Source: Desulfobacteraceae bacterium (GTDB lineage: Bacteria; Desulfobacterota; Desulfobacteria; Desulfobacterales; Desulfosarcinaceae). From it: a stretch of 64,000 nt of DNA. Numbering within the stretch: position 1 is the stretch's first letter; the number at the start of each line of letters is the position of its first letter. The stretch spans positions 1 to 64,000 of the forward strand of contig JAMOUQ010000040.1 in NCBI GenBank assembly GCA_027068085.1. The letters run 5' to 3'. Below the pieces are notes generated by a model. The model had not been told where the DNA came from. It ran no database searches and worked only from the letters and a program-made list of their open reading frames with translations. Below are positions 36,640 through 45,700 of the stretch, piece after piece. A program made the translations under genes and the position numbers.

Positions 36640-36657
36640 GAAACGCTCAATTCAGGT
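36640..36657 (+). repeat. Dispersed intergenic motif, copy 3
   Basis: GAAACGCTCAATTCAGGT, in the divergent region between mutM and the MinD-like gene. Confidence 0.5.
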
Positions 36658-36724
36658 CTAGGGCACCGGCTGCCCGGCCATAATCCAAAAAGGCCCTGCG
36701 GTCAAGTTTTCCGGGAAACTGCCG

Positions 36725-37708
36725 ATGACAATCAGCGGAAATGCAGCGCAAACCGACCCGGCAACAGCTATGGAAAAAAGCATACCAGCCCTCGAACCCG
36801 GAAGGATCATCGCCATCGGAGGCGCCAAGGGCGGAGTGGGCAAAAGCATATTTGCGGCCAACCTGGGAACCTTCCTTGCCAGGCAGGGCAAAAAGGTCGT
36901 CCTGATCGACCTGGACCTGGGCGGCGCCAACCTTCATCTCTACATGGGTGTCTGGGCCCTGAAGCACCGTATCAACGATTTTCTCGACAAAAAAGTGGCC
37001 GGCCTGGAGGAAATCGCCGTCCGGACTCCCCACGGCCCCCTGCTCATCGGCGGGGGCAGCAGCCGTCTGGGGGCCCCCAACCTTCCCTTTGTCCGCAAGC
37101 TGAAACTGATCCGGGCGGTAAAAAAACTTTCCGCCGACCATGTCATCATCGACCTGGGCGGGGACACCTCCTTCAACATCCTGGATTTCTACCTGGCGGC
37201 CGACACCGGCCTGGTGATGACCACCTGCGATCCGGCCTCCTACATGGACGCCTATATCTTCATAAAAATGGGCCTCTACCGCCGCCTGGCCCGTCTTTTC
37301 GGGCCGGAATCCGGGTGGCACAAGCTGAAAGACGACACCGTCAAAAGGATTATCGCAGATTTTCTCGACCAGCCGGGAAACACCAACGGCCACGGCATCG
37401 GCCACCTGCTGGAACGGATCGGTTCCGAGGCCCCTTCCAAGGCCTATCTCGTCAAAAACGCCATCGAGTCTTTCCGGCCCCGCCTGCTGGTCAACATGGC
37501 CAAGAGCCCTTCCGAGACCAGGGACCTTGTCACCCGCCTCCGGAAAGTGGCCCTCAGGATGCTTGCCGTGGAGGTGGAATTTGCCGGCGCCCTGCCCCCG
37601 GATCCGAAGGTGGCCCAAAGCGCCCATGACCTGGTCCCCGATGTTGCCGGCAATCCTGACGGCGTGCTGGCCGGATTCCTGGGCGGAATGTGCAGAAAGC
37701 TCATCTGA
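36725..37708 (+). CDS. MinD/ParA-family ATPase
   Basis: 327 residues. Deviant Walker A in GGAKGGVGKSIFAANLG, switch region VLIDLDLGGANLHLYMG and Walker B-like VIIDLGGDTSFNILDFYLAAD, closest to FleN/MinD-like proteins. A 90-residue insertion after the switch (RRLARLFGPESGW ... SKAYLVKNAIESFRPRLLVN) is seen in the FleN-like branch found in deltaproteobacteria. No flagellar or Min gene is adjacent. An internal ATG at 36770 is possible because the first 15 residues are not conserved. Confidence 0.82.
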   Translation: MTISGNAAQTDPATAMEKSIPALEPGRIIAIGGAKGGVGKSIFAANLGTFLARQGKKVVLIDLDLGGANLHLYMGVWALKHRINDFLDKKVAGLEEIAVRTPHGPLLIGGGSSRLGAPNLPFVRKLKLIRAVKKLSADHVIIDLGGDTSFNILDFYLAADTGLVMTTCDPASYMDAYIFIKMGLYRRLARLFGPESGWHKLKDDTVKRIIADFLDQPGNTNGHGIGHLLERIGSEAPSKAYLVKNAIESFRPRLLVNMAKSPSETRDLVTRLRKVALRMLAVEVEFAGALPPDPKVAQSAHDLVPDVAGNPDGVLAGFLGGMCRKLI

Positions 37709-37748
37709 AATCCATGGCGGGCGACCATACGGTGAAACGCAATGGTTA

Positions 37749-38561
37749 CTATACAAGCCGCATCCTGTGGGTCCGGCGCAGCTCTTCCCAAAGGGCGCGG
37801 ATGATAACCATGCAGGCTTCGTCCGGCAGGGGATCGCCGGAACCGGCGTAGGCCGCACAGGACCGGAGCAACTCCGGGTTGCCGGTGTAAAGGCCGAATG
37901 CCTTCTTGATGTATTCGGCCAGCCAGCGGTATATCTCGTCCAGTTGATCGGAGCCGGTATTGGCCACCGCCACCCTGTCTTTCAGCGACAGGGCGGCCTT
38001 CAGTCTTTCAACTGCCTGTTCCACGGTGGCGGGCTGTCCTTCCCCGGCTCCGGCAGGATCTGCTCCCCTGAAGGGGCCAAAGGACGTGGACTTGATGAAT
38101 CCGAGATAGACCGAGGCCTCGAGCACCGAGCAGCTGTTGCCATAGATGGCGCCATCTTCGCTGTCCAGGGGGCCGGTGATATATACGGTCCTGATCATGT
38201 GGGCCTCGGCCCAGTCGCAGATCAGGGTGGCGGCTTCGAAAAGACTGCGCTGGCTCAGATCGGCGTGCAGGAGCTGCTTCTGTTTTTGGAGGGTTGTCCG
38301 GACCGAAAAGGCAAGCCAGTCGGAAAGACTGCCGCGGGATATTATCAGGGTGCCTTCGGCGTCCTCCACGTTACGCGCAATGGCCCCCTGGATGCCGACC
38401 GATTCGGTCTCCCGCAACTGGTAGCGCCCGTCCAGGGGACCGTCTTCACTGCGCCGTCCCCTGCGGATCCAGCCCCCGTAGGAAATTCCGAGCTTGATGG
38501 CCGTATCCAGGGCCGCTCTCTGGACCCCGGTCTGCCCGCCTGACAGAATCTTGTGAATCAT
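37749..38561 (-). CDS. YpsA-like (putative molybdenum carrier) protein with extra C-terminal domain
   Basis: 270 residues, AAGGA before the ATG. The N-terminal 150 residues match the Rossmann-like family that includes YpsA and the putative molybdenum carrier: ILSGGQTGVQRAALDTAIKLGISYGGWIR, TLIISRGSLS. The active Asp of SGGQTGVDRAALD is Gln here. After a linker, the last 70 residues match the separate protein at 35429-35740. Molybdenum binding is only a family label. Convergent with the MinD-like gene. Confidence 0.78.
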   Translation of the reverse strand: MIHKILSGGQTGVQRAALDTAIKLGISYGGWIRRGRRSEDGPLDGRYQLRETESVGIQGAIARNVEDAEGTLIISRGSLSDWLAFSVRTTLQKQKQLLHADLSQRSLFEAATLICDWAEAHMIRTVYITGPLDSEDGAIYGNSCSVLEASVYLGFIKSTSFGPFRGADPAGAGEGQPATVEQAVERLKAALSLKDRVAVANTGSDQLDEIYRWLAEYIKKAFGLYTGNPELLRSCAAYAGSGDPLPDEACMVIIRALWEELRRTHRMRLV

Positions 38562-38872
38562 ATTCCTTCATCTTCGCTTTTGACATGTCCGCTCAGAATC
38601 TGGCCATAACAGAATTCCATACCATTATCCACCCCAAAGAGGTGCCCGGAGCAGGCCGGAAAAGGCCGCGGGTGGGAGACACTGCAGGCAGAAACTATTA
38701 TATGCTTCTGATATGGTTTACAATCCGGCATACAACTGTTATACTGCCGACAATGTTTACCCGGTCAACAGGCTGTCTGGCCCGATAAAGCTCCGGTGCC
38801 GGAGGCCGATATTGACTTGCTGACGAAAACAACCGCCGGCTGCGGCTGCGCCAAGCAACAGGAGAGCATGAC
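38562..38872 (+). other. Leader region of the SPFH/zinc-ribbon genes
   Basis: 311 bases without a gene. It holds the sigma-70 promoter at 38717-38745, which leaves an untranslated leader of about 120 bases. GGAGAG at 38861 sets the start codon at 38873. The left 150 bases show nothing that I can name. Confidence 0.6.
38717..38745 (+). promoter_or_regulatory. Good sigma-70-type promoter of the SPFH cluster
   Basis: TTTACA (38717-38722), 17-base spacer, TATACT (38740-38745); each hexamer is one base from consensus. The best promoter match in the window. Confidence 0.65.
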
Positions 38873-40003
38873 ATGGGAATGGACAACGTAATTTTTCTGG
38901 AAAACATAGAATGGTTCGACGATACCGGCCAGGAGCTGGTTCACCGCATTCCCGAGAAAGGCTCGGGCGAAATCAAGTGGGGCGCCCAGCTCACGGTCCG
39001 TGAAAGCCAGGTGGCGGTCTTTTTCTACAAGGGCAAGGCGGTGGAGGCCTTCGGCCCCGGACGCCACAGCCTGAAAACGGGCAACATCCCCATCCTCACC
39101 AAGATAGCCAGCCTGCCCTGGGCCCTCAACAGCCCACTGCGGGCAGAGGTTTACTTCGTCAACATGAAGGTCTTCACCGGCCTGAAGTGGGGCACCCGCG
39201 ACCCGGTCGCCTTCAAGGACTCCCAGCTCGGACTGGTGCGGCTGAGGGCCTTTGGTGTCTTCAACATGCAGGTGGTCCAGCCGGTGCTGTTCATCAACTC
39301 AATGGTGGGAACCCAGGGGATCATGTCCACCGAAGCGGTGGACAACTACCTGAACCAGGTTATCGTTTCGCGCTTCAACGATTTCATGGGCGAGACCATA
39401 GACACCCTGCTCGACCTTCCGGCCCAGTACGACGAGTTTTCCGAGGCTCTCGCCAGGCGGCTTCAGAAAGACTTCAGCCGTTTCGGCCTTGGCCTGGACA
39501 ATCTCTATGTCAACTCCATAACTCCCCCGCCTGAAGTTCAGAAGGCCATCGACGACCGCAGCCGGATGGGGGTTTTCCAGGACATGAACAAGCTGATGCA
39601 GATGAAGGCCGCCATGGCCATGGAAAAAGCGGCCGAATCCGAGGGCAGCGGCGCCGGAATGGGTGCCGGAATGGGCCTGATGATGCCGGCCATGTTCGCC
39701 CAGTACTTCTCTGCGGCCGGCAAAGCCGGAGACGGCCGGCCCGAACAGATGCAGCAGTGCCCCGAATGCCGCCAGCAGATACCCATCACGGCCAGGTTCT
39801 GCCCCATGTGCGGTCACCAGCAGGTGGTCTTTGAAAAATGCGCCAAATGCGGCAAGAACCTGGCCCCCAACGCCAGGTTCTGCTCGCGCTGCGGCCATCC
39901 GGTGGAGCAAAGTCAGGCCCGGAGCAAGTGCGCCAAATGCGGGGCCGAGAATCTGGCCGATGCCAAGTTCTGCACCGAATGCGGCGAGCCTCTGGGCCGA
40001 TGA
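38873..40003 (+). CDS. YdjI-type SPFH protein with three zinc ribbons
   Basis: 376 residues. Residues 1-240 form an SPFH domain of the YdjI/virion-core-protein branch (WFDDTGQELVHRIPEKG, VRESQVAVFFYKGKAVEAFGPGRHSLKTGNIPIL). A Gly/Met-rich stretch (GSGAGMGAGMGLMMPAM) leads to three C-terminal zinc ribbons, each C-X2-C ... C-X2-C (CPECRQQ, CAKCGKN, CAKCGAE starts). No membrane segment. The Bacillus relative YdjI works with membrane-stress proteins of the PspA type (family knowledge). First gene of the SPFH cluster. Confidence 0.85.
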   Translation: MGMDNVIFLENIEWFDDTGQELVHRIPEKGSGEIKWGAQLTVRESQVAVFFYKGKAVEAFGPGRHSLKTGNIPILTKIASLPWALNSPLRAEVYFVNMKVFTGLKWGTRDPVAFKDSQLGLVRLRAFGVFNMQVVQPVLFINSMVGTQGIMSTEAVDNYLNQVIVSRFNDFMGETIDTLLDLPAQYDEFSEALARRLQKDFSRFGLGLDNLYVNSITPPPEVQKAIDDRSRMGVFQDMNKLMQMKAAMAMEKAAESEGSGAGMGAGMGLMMPAMFAQYFSAAGKAGDGRPEQMQQCPECRQQIPITARFCPMCGHQQVVFEKCAKCGKNLAPNARFCSRCGHPVEQSQARSKCAKCGAENLADAKFCTECGEPLGR

Positions 40004-40088
40004 CCGGGTTACGGAGCCCGGACGGGAACGATTGTGCCCGCAGTGGACCAGCTTGCCGCAACATCCTTAAGCCCGGACCCGAGAGGCG

Positions 40089-41324
40089 ATGACCGCTTTC
40101 ATAGTCGAACATCAATGTCCCCAATGCGGGGCCCCGGCCCGGCTCCAGGAGGCCGACCGCCTAATCCGTTGCCCTTACTGCCGGGTGGGCTCATATCTTA
40201 CGACACCGGGGCATTTCCGTTACGTTCTGCCGAGCCGGGCCCCTGAAAACGCCGACCTGATCTGGTTTCCGTACTGGCGCCTGAAAGGAATGCTCTTTAC
40301 CTGCACCGCCGGCGGCATCCAAGAACGCTTCGTGGACGTCAGCTACCAGGCCATCTCCATGGCCGCCGTTCCGCCTTCGCTCGGATTCCGCAGCCAGACA
40401 CAGAAACTGCGCTTCGCCCTGCCGGACAACTGCCGGGGTGCTTTTCTCAGGCCCCGCATGGAGCCCAGGCAGTCCCTGCAACTGGCCCTGAATCAGTTTG
40501 GCGGCCCGAAAATACGCACCCTGCACCAGGAATACATAGGCGAAACCCTCAGCCTGATCTACGCTCCCTTTTATTACAAACACGGCCTGTACGACGCCCT
40601 GCTCAACGAACCGCTTCCCATGACAGACAGCGAGACACAAGGCGATCTGGGCCGTCTGCCTGCCGAAGATGCCCGCTGGCCCCTGGAATTTGTCCCCACC
40701 CTCTGCCCGTCCTGCGGCTGGGACCTGGACGGAAGCGGCGACAGCCTGGTCCTGACCTGCCCCAACTGCCAGCGCATATGGCAGCCCCGGGGCGCGGACC
40801 TCAAAGAAGTCAGGGCCGCCCATCAGACGGAAAATGACGATCGGACAGACATCTATTTGCCCTTTTGGCGCATCCGGGCCCAGGTATCCGGCGCCGATCT
40901 TGATACTTATGCCGACCTGGTGAAACTGGCCAATCTTCCAAAGGTTATCCGGCCCGGCTGGGAGAAACGACAATTCTACTTCTGGAGCCCGGCTTTCAAG
41001 GTCAGGCCGCGGCGCTTCCTGGGCCTTGCCACCGGCATGACCCTGGCCCAGCCCGAAGGCCCCTGGCAACCCCGGCCGCCCAGGGGTGAGACGTACCCGG
41101 TAAACCTGCCGCCGTCTGAAGCCGCCCAGACCCTAAAGCTGTCCGTGGCCCGCTTTCTGCGCCCCCGGCAAAAACTGGTTTCCCTGCTGCCCGGGATCCA
41201 GGTCAGGCCCCGTTCCTTCGTTTTGGTCTATATCCCCTTCCGCAAGGGGCACCACGAACTGATCAACGACCGGCTGAAACTTGCCCTGAGCAAGAACATG
41301 CTGTCACTGGCCCACAACCTCTGA
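40089..41324 (+). CDS. Internally duplicated zinc-ribbon protein
   Basis: 411 residues. The protein is built of two similar halves. Half 1: zinc ribbon CPQC/CPYC near residue 10-31, then LIWFPYWRLKGMLF, later LIYAPFYYKHGLYDAL. Half 2: zinc ribbon CPSC/CPNC near residue 212-234, then IYLPFWRIRAQVSG, later LVYIPFRKGHHELI. No membrane segment or enzyme motif. It follows the YdjI-type gene by 85 bases. No named family that I recognise. Confidence 0.75.
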   Translation: MTAFIVEHQCPQCGAPARLQEADRLIRCPYCRVGSYLTTPGHFRYVLPSRAPENADLIWFPYWRLKGMLFTCTAGGIQERFVDVSYQAISMAAVPPSLGFRSQTQKLRFALPDNCRGAFLRPRMEPRQSLQLALNQFGGPKIRTLHQEYIGETLSLIYAPFYYKHGLYDALLNEPLPMTDSETQGDLGRLPAEDARWPLEFVPTLCPSCGWDLDGSGDSLVLTCPNCQRIWQPRGADLKEVRAAHQTENDDRTDIYLPFWRIRAQVSGADLDTYADLVKLANLPKVIRPGWEKRQFYFWSPAFKVRPRRFLGLATGMTLAQPEGPWQPRPPRGETYPVNLPPSEAAQTLKLSVARFLRPRQKLVSLLPGIQVRPRSFVLVYIPFRKGHHELINDRLKLALSKNMLSLAHNL

Positions 41325-41776
41325 CCTTGTCGGATTGAGGGTGGTTCCCGTTCATATGACCGCAACTTGAAACCCTCGATTCAGGTTTGAATCACGGCAG
41401 GCAGGTCCTGCCGGCAAATTATCGAATTGATTTTTCCAGGTGTTGGTTATATTTAACTATGTAGGTTCAGAAACCGGTCGGCAGGCATGGCAGCGAAAAG
41501 ACCCCCCGCCTCCAATTCCTGTCCGGCTCCGGTGCGGCGGCCCGGCGCCGGAGCATGTTCTGCCAGCGCTGACTTCAAACCGGAATCACCACTGCCGGCC
41601 CTGCCGCCAATCCGTCTTTCTTTTTCCCTGGCCGGCGCCCCGGGTACCGGGCCGGTTTTACGGACTTTTGTCGCAGATCCAGCGCCATAAGCAGTTTCCA
41701 CGGCATTCATACTGATCTCGAGCTCTCCGGGCCGAAACAAAAACCGGTCATCGAAGAAACAAGCAAAGGAGCAGGC
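41325..41776 (+). other. Intergenic region inside the SPFH cluster
   Basis: 452 bases. It contains copy 4 of the dispersed motif at 41369, then TTGATT (41427) and TATATT (41448) with a short 15-base spacer, a possible second promoter. Open frames at 41440-41715 have no ribosome-binding site and no homology that I can see. Confidence 0.55.
41369..41386 (+). repeat. Dispersed intergenic motif, copy 4
   Basis: GAAACCCTCGATTCAGGT, about 45 bases after the stop of the zinc-ribbon gene and 390 bases before the membrane SPFH gene. Confidence 0.5.
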
Positions 41777-42742
41777 ATGCCGGATACCGAACAAAAACAG
41801 TTTCTCCGCCGGGCTTTTATCAAGAAGATAATCCGCAGAACAATCGCCCTGGTACTGATTTGCGGCCTTGTCTACGGCCTGGCGGCATTGATCTACGCCA
41901 CCAAGACCTTCTACAAGGTCAAAAAGAACTACGCCGTGGTGCTGGAGCGCTTCAACGGCCAGAGAGAGGCCATAACCTCTGTCGGCTGGCACCTGCGGCT
42001 GCCGTATTTCACCCGTATCGAACAGGAAGTGCCCCTGATGAACCAGAGGCTGTACCTTGGCGGCCGCCCTGAACCGATGCGCATAATATCCAAGGGCAAC
42101 GTGGCCCTGTGGACCTCGGGCGTGCTCACCTACCGCATCCGCGACCTGAAAACCTGGGCCATCGAAAACCTCGACCCCCAAACCCTGCTCCAGGGAGATT
42201 ACGACGGAATCGTCAAAGATATTCTCCAGGCCCATAAAATCAACCAGCTGGTATCGGAGCGCGAAGCCATCAAGGAAGAAATCTTCAGGGCCCTCAAGTC
42301 ACGCCCGATCAACGTCGGCGGGCCGACCCTGGAGCAAAAGTACGGAATCGAGATCGTCAGTTTCGTCCTCAAGGAAACCCGCTTCGGCGACAAGCTGGTG
42401 GAAGCATCCGAAGAAAAGAAACGCCGCGAACTGATCGCCGAGGCCGAAAACTACGCCGCCGACCAGGAAGCCAGCCGGATCCGCAAGCTCTATGCCGCCT
42501 ACCTTGACGGAATCAAGGCCATCCAGCAGGCCATCGGCCGGCGCGACGGCAGCACCGACACCGCCATCCTCCAGTTTCTGACCCAGCAGAAATGGGCCAC
42601 GGCTTACGAAAAAAACCAGGAAGGCCAGCGTACGGTCGTAATCCAGAACACCGGCGGCGGCCCCCTGGGACTGACCTTGCCGCCGGAGCAGTCCGGCAGT
42701 ATGCGTGCGCAGGAGAAGGCAAATGGCCCGAAGGCTGACTAG
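41777..42742 (+). CDS. Membrane-anchored SPFH (HflK/HflC-like) protein
   Basis: 321 residues, AAAGGAGCAGG before the ATG. One membrane segment at about 22-42 (IALVLICGLVYGLAALIYA) is followed by an SPFH domain (YKVKKNYAVVLERFNGQREAITSVGWHLRLPY; ALWTSGVLTYRIRDLKTW) and a long helix (LVEASEEKKRRELIAEAENYAADQEASRIRKLYAAY) as in HflK, HflC and prohibitins. These form large ring or cage assemblies on the periplasmic face around AAA proteases (family knowledge). The stop codon lies inside the next gene, 20 bases overlapping, which indicates translational coupling with the AAA-Lon protein. Confidence 0.88.
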   Translation: MPDTEQKQFLRRAFIKKIIRRTIALVLICGLVYGLAALIYATKTFYKVKKNYAVVLERFNGQREAITSVGWHLRLPYFTRIEQEVPLMNQRLYLGGRPEPMRIISKGNVALWTSGVLTYRIRDLKTWAIENLDPQTLLQGDYDGIVKDILQAHKINQLVSEREAIKEEIFRALKSRPINVGGPTLEQKYGIEIVSFVLKETRFGDKLVEASEEKKRRELIAEAENYAADQEASRIRKLYAAYLDGIKAIQQAIGRRDGSTDTAILQFLTQQKWATAYEKNQEGQRTVVIQNTGGGPLGLTLPPEQSGSMRAQEKANGPKAD

Positions 42743-45700
42743 AGCGATAACCTACGTCAAGCTTCCTGAAAAAAGGATTCAGGAAATCCATGATCTCGTG
42801 GCCTCCTGGCCCCACGAGACCAAGGCTTTCATGCGCGCCCGGCTCAACCAGTACAAACCGCCTTCAGACCTGTTCAACAACATCCTGGAATCGGTTCTTT
42901 CCCTTTTCATGGACACTCCCGAAAAGAAGTTCGTCATCCTCAAGGACCCGGCCATCCTGACGGACTGGCAGAAAAGGTTCGAACTGTCGGGCCAGACCAA
43001 TCCCCAGGACGCCTGGAACAAGATCCTGGAAAAGGAAGTCGGCGCCAGCGACTACAAGTATCTGCTTTCCCTTCTGGACAAGGAGCTGGCCGACGTCCAC
43101 ATCCCGGTTGAACTGCGAAGGCTTTTCGAGAAAATATACAAGGCCCACATCCGCAAGGAATACCTGTCCGATCCCGAGGTGCCCAAAGCCCCCCTGCTTC
43201 TGATCGTCGGCCCCAGCGGCGCGGGCAAGACATCCACCGTGACCGAGGCCATCGAAAAGGTCATCTTCGGAAACGAAGTACTTCCGGAAGTCGATCTCAA
43301 ACAAAAAAGAGAAGAACTCCTTGCCGGAGAGCCTTTCTGGAAGAGCGTGGACGAGATCGACCCGACCCTGGCAGAAGAAATATCGCGCCGCAAACGGCTC
43401 AAGCTATACAAGCGGCTTTCCAAGATTCCCTTGCTGCGGCGCATACTGAAGTCGAGTATCAGCCGCAATCTTTCACGCCTCGAAGAACAGGGCATCTGGG
43501 TGGACTACTCCATGGTCACCCCCAATGACTTCCAGACGGCACTGGCCGGAGAACCGGGTAACTACTTCAAGAAGGCCCTGGGAGATCCGCGCAAGCCGGC
43601 CATCCGTCACGTGGAAGAAGCCCACAGCGCCTTCGGGCGGGTTGAAAGCGGAGGCGGAGGCGGCGTGGAGCGCCAGCAACGGACCCTGATCGATACTTCC
43701 AACATCGTTCTGGATGAAATCATCGCCGGCAAAAGGGACTGCCTGCTGGTGGCCACCACCGACCAGCCCGAAAGATTCGATCCGGCCATCTACCGCCGCT
43801 TCGTGGAAAAGGGCAAAATAATCAACATCTCCGATTACTGGCAGAACCCGGAAAACCTCAAAGAGGTCGTGCGCCTGGAACTGCTGCGCAACGATGTCAC
43901 TGTCAGCCCTTTCGGACAAAAGGAGCCAAGCGGCCCCGGAACATGGCTTCCGGCCGAGGAACTGGACCGGGCGGTGGAGCAACTCTACAATATCTTCCGC
44001 GAGCGCTCCCTGAAGATCATCCCATCCTACGTCCGCAAGCTGGTCGACTCGGTGATCAAGATCAAAGGCGACTTCCGGGCCGAATACCTGGAGGATGCCT
44101 TTCTGGTGCGCCGGGCCTTCGAGCTGGTCGCCCAGAATTCCTACGGCGACCTTTACAAAAAGGTCGTCGATCGCATGGACCGCAACGTCAGGTGGGAGCA
44201 GTACGTTGGAGGTATCAAGGATCTTTTCTCCGAGATGACCAACAACTGTCTCTACTACGGTGTCAGCGAAGAAAAAGGCGTGGTCTTGAACGGACCGCCC
44301 GGCGGGGGCAAGACCTTCCTGGTAAGGACCTGGCTGAGTGAAAACAAGGATGTTCACGACATCGCCACCAGTGCCAGCGCCCTCCAGGACCCGGCAAACC
44401 CCATCGACGGCGCGGTCGACAACCTGGAAAAGGTCTACGATATCGCCAAGATGATTGCTCCCACGGTGGTTTTCTTCGACGAGGGCGACGCCCTGGCCCC
44501 CAAGCGCAGCCAGTCCGGCGGCTCGCCCACTGACAAGCTGACCAACAAGTTCCTCAACCTGATCGACGGCGAAGTTCCCCTGCACCGGGTCTTCACCGTG
44601 CTCACCACCAACCGGCTCGACATCCTCGATCCGGCCCTGATCCGGTCCAAGCGCCTCAAGGTGATGGAAGTGTCCGGCCAGCTTAACAAGAAGGACATCA
44701 TCAAGATAATCGAGGTCTCCCTTGGCAAGGTACCCCTGGCACGGGGCCTGGACATCAAGGCCGTCATGGACAGCGCCCAGGGGCTCTGCAACACCCCGGC
44801 CGACTATTCGGCCTTCGTCGAAAAGGCCTGTTCCCTGCGCAGCACCGAGTTCGAGGTTCTCCAGCGGTTCCGGGAGATGGCCTCCGCCAGCGGCCGGGAA
44901 AAGGAAAATTTCATAAAGTTCAACTTCAAGACCCTCAACGGCATCATCACCGTGGCCGATCTTCCGGCCGGCCTGAAGGCCGAGCTGCGTTCAAACCCCA
45001 AAAAAATGGCCGAACATTACCAGGAAATCCTGGACAGGCTGGACCGGATAAAAAGCGCCGAAGACTACCCCCTGACGCCGGCCCACCTGACCTCGGCCCG
45101 CAACGAAATTTCCCAGAGCCCGGTCAAGCGCGGCAAGGTCCAGCTGGACGAGTTCCTGGAAGCCGAACTGAGCCAGGAGCCCCAGGTGGGATTCATCATC
45201 GGAGTCGGCGCCAACGACGTCACCGGCGTCCTGCTGCCCATCGCCACCTCCCTGACCTACAGGGTGTCTTCCAACCGGGTCCTGGTCACAGGAGCCGTCT
45301 CTTCGGCCACCCCGGCTGCCGCCGAAATGGACATGGCCGTCCAGATGACCCAGCAGTCGGCCCAGGAGGCCCTGACCATGGTGAAAAACTACCTCCAGGG
45401 CCTGGCCCCCAAAGTTAGTCTGGCAAGACTGCTGGGCGATTTTCTCGAAGACTACACCATCCACCACCAGCTGCTGTCGGCCTCTTACAACGTGGGCGGT
45501 CCATCGGCAGGCTACGCCCTGGCCATCAACACCCTGTCGGCCCTGATGCTGATACCGGTCTACCACGACTTCGGTATCACCGGCGCGCCCTGGACCAAGG
45601 GGGTGAAGAAAGACGAGGTGGGAGGATCCGTGATCATCGGCGGCCACAAGAAAAAGGCCGAGAAAGTACTGCTCTACCTGCGACGGATGTACATGCCGCT

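Noticed and set aside
41440-41715. Small genes in the gap inside the SPFH cluster.
   Set aside because: Open frames lack ribosome-binding sites, are Pro/Arg/Ala-rich, and overlap promoter-like DNA.
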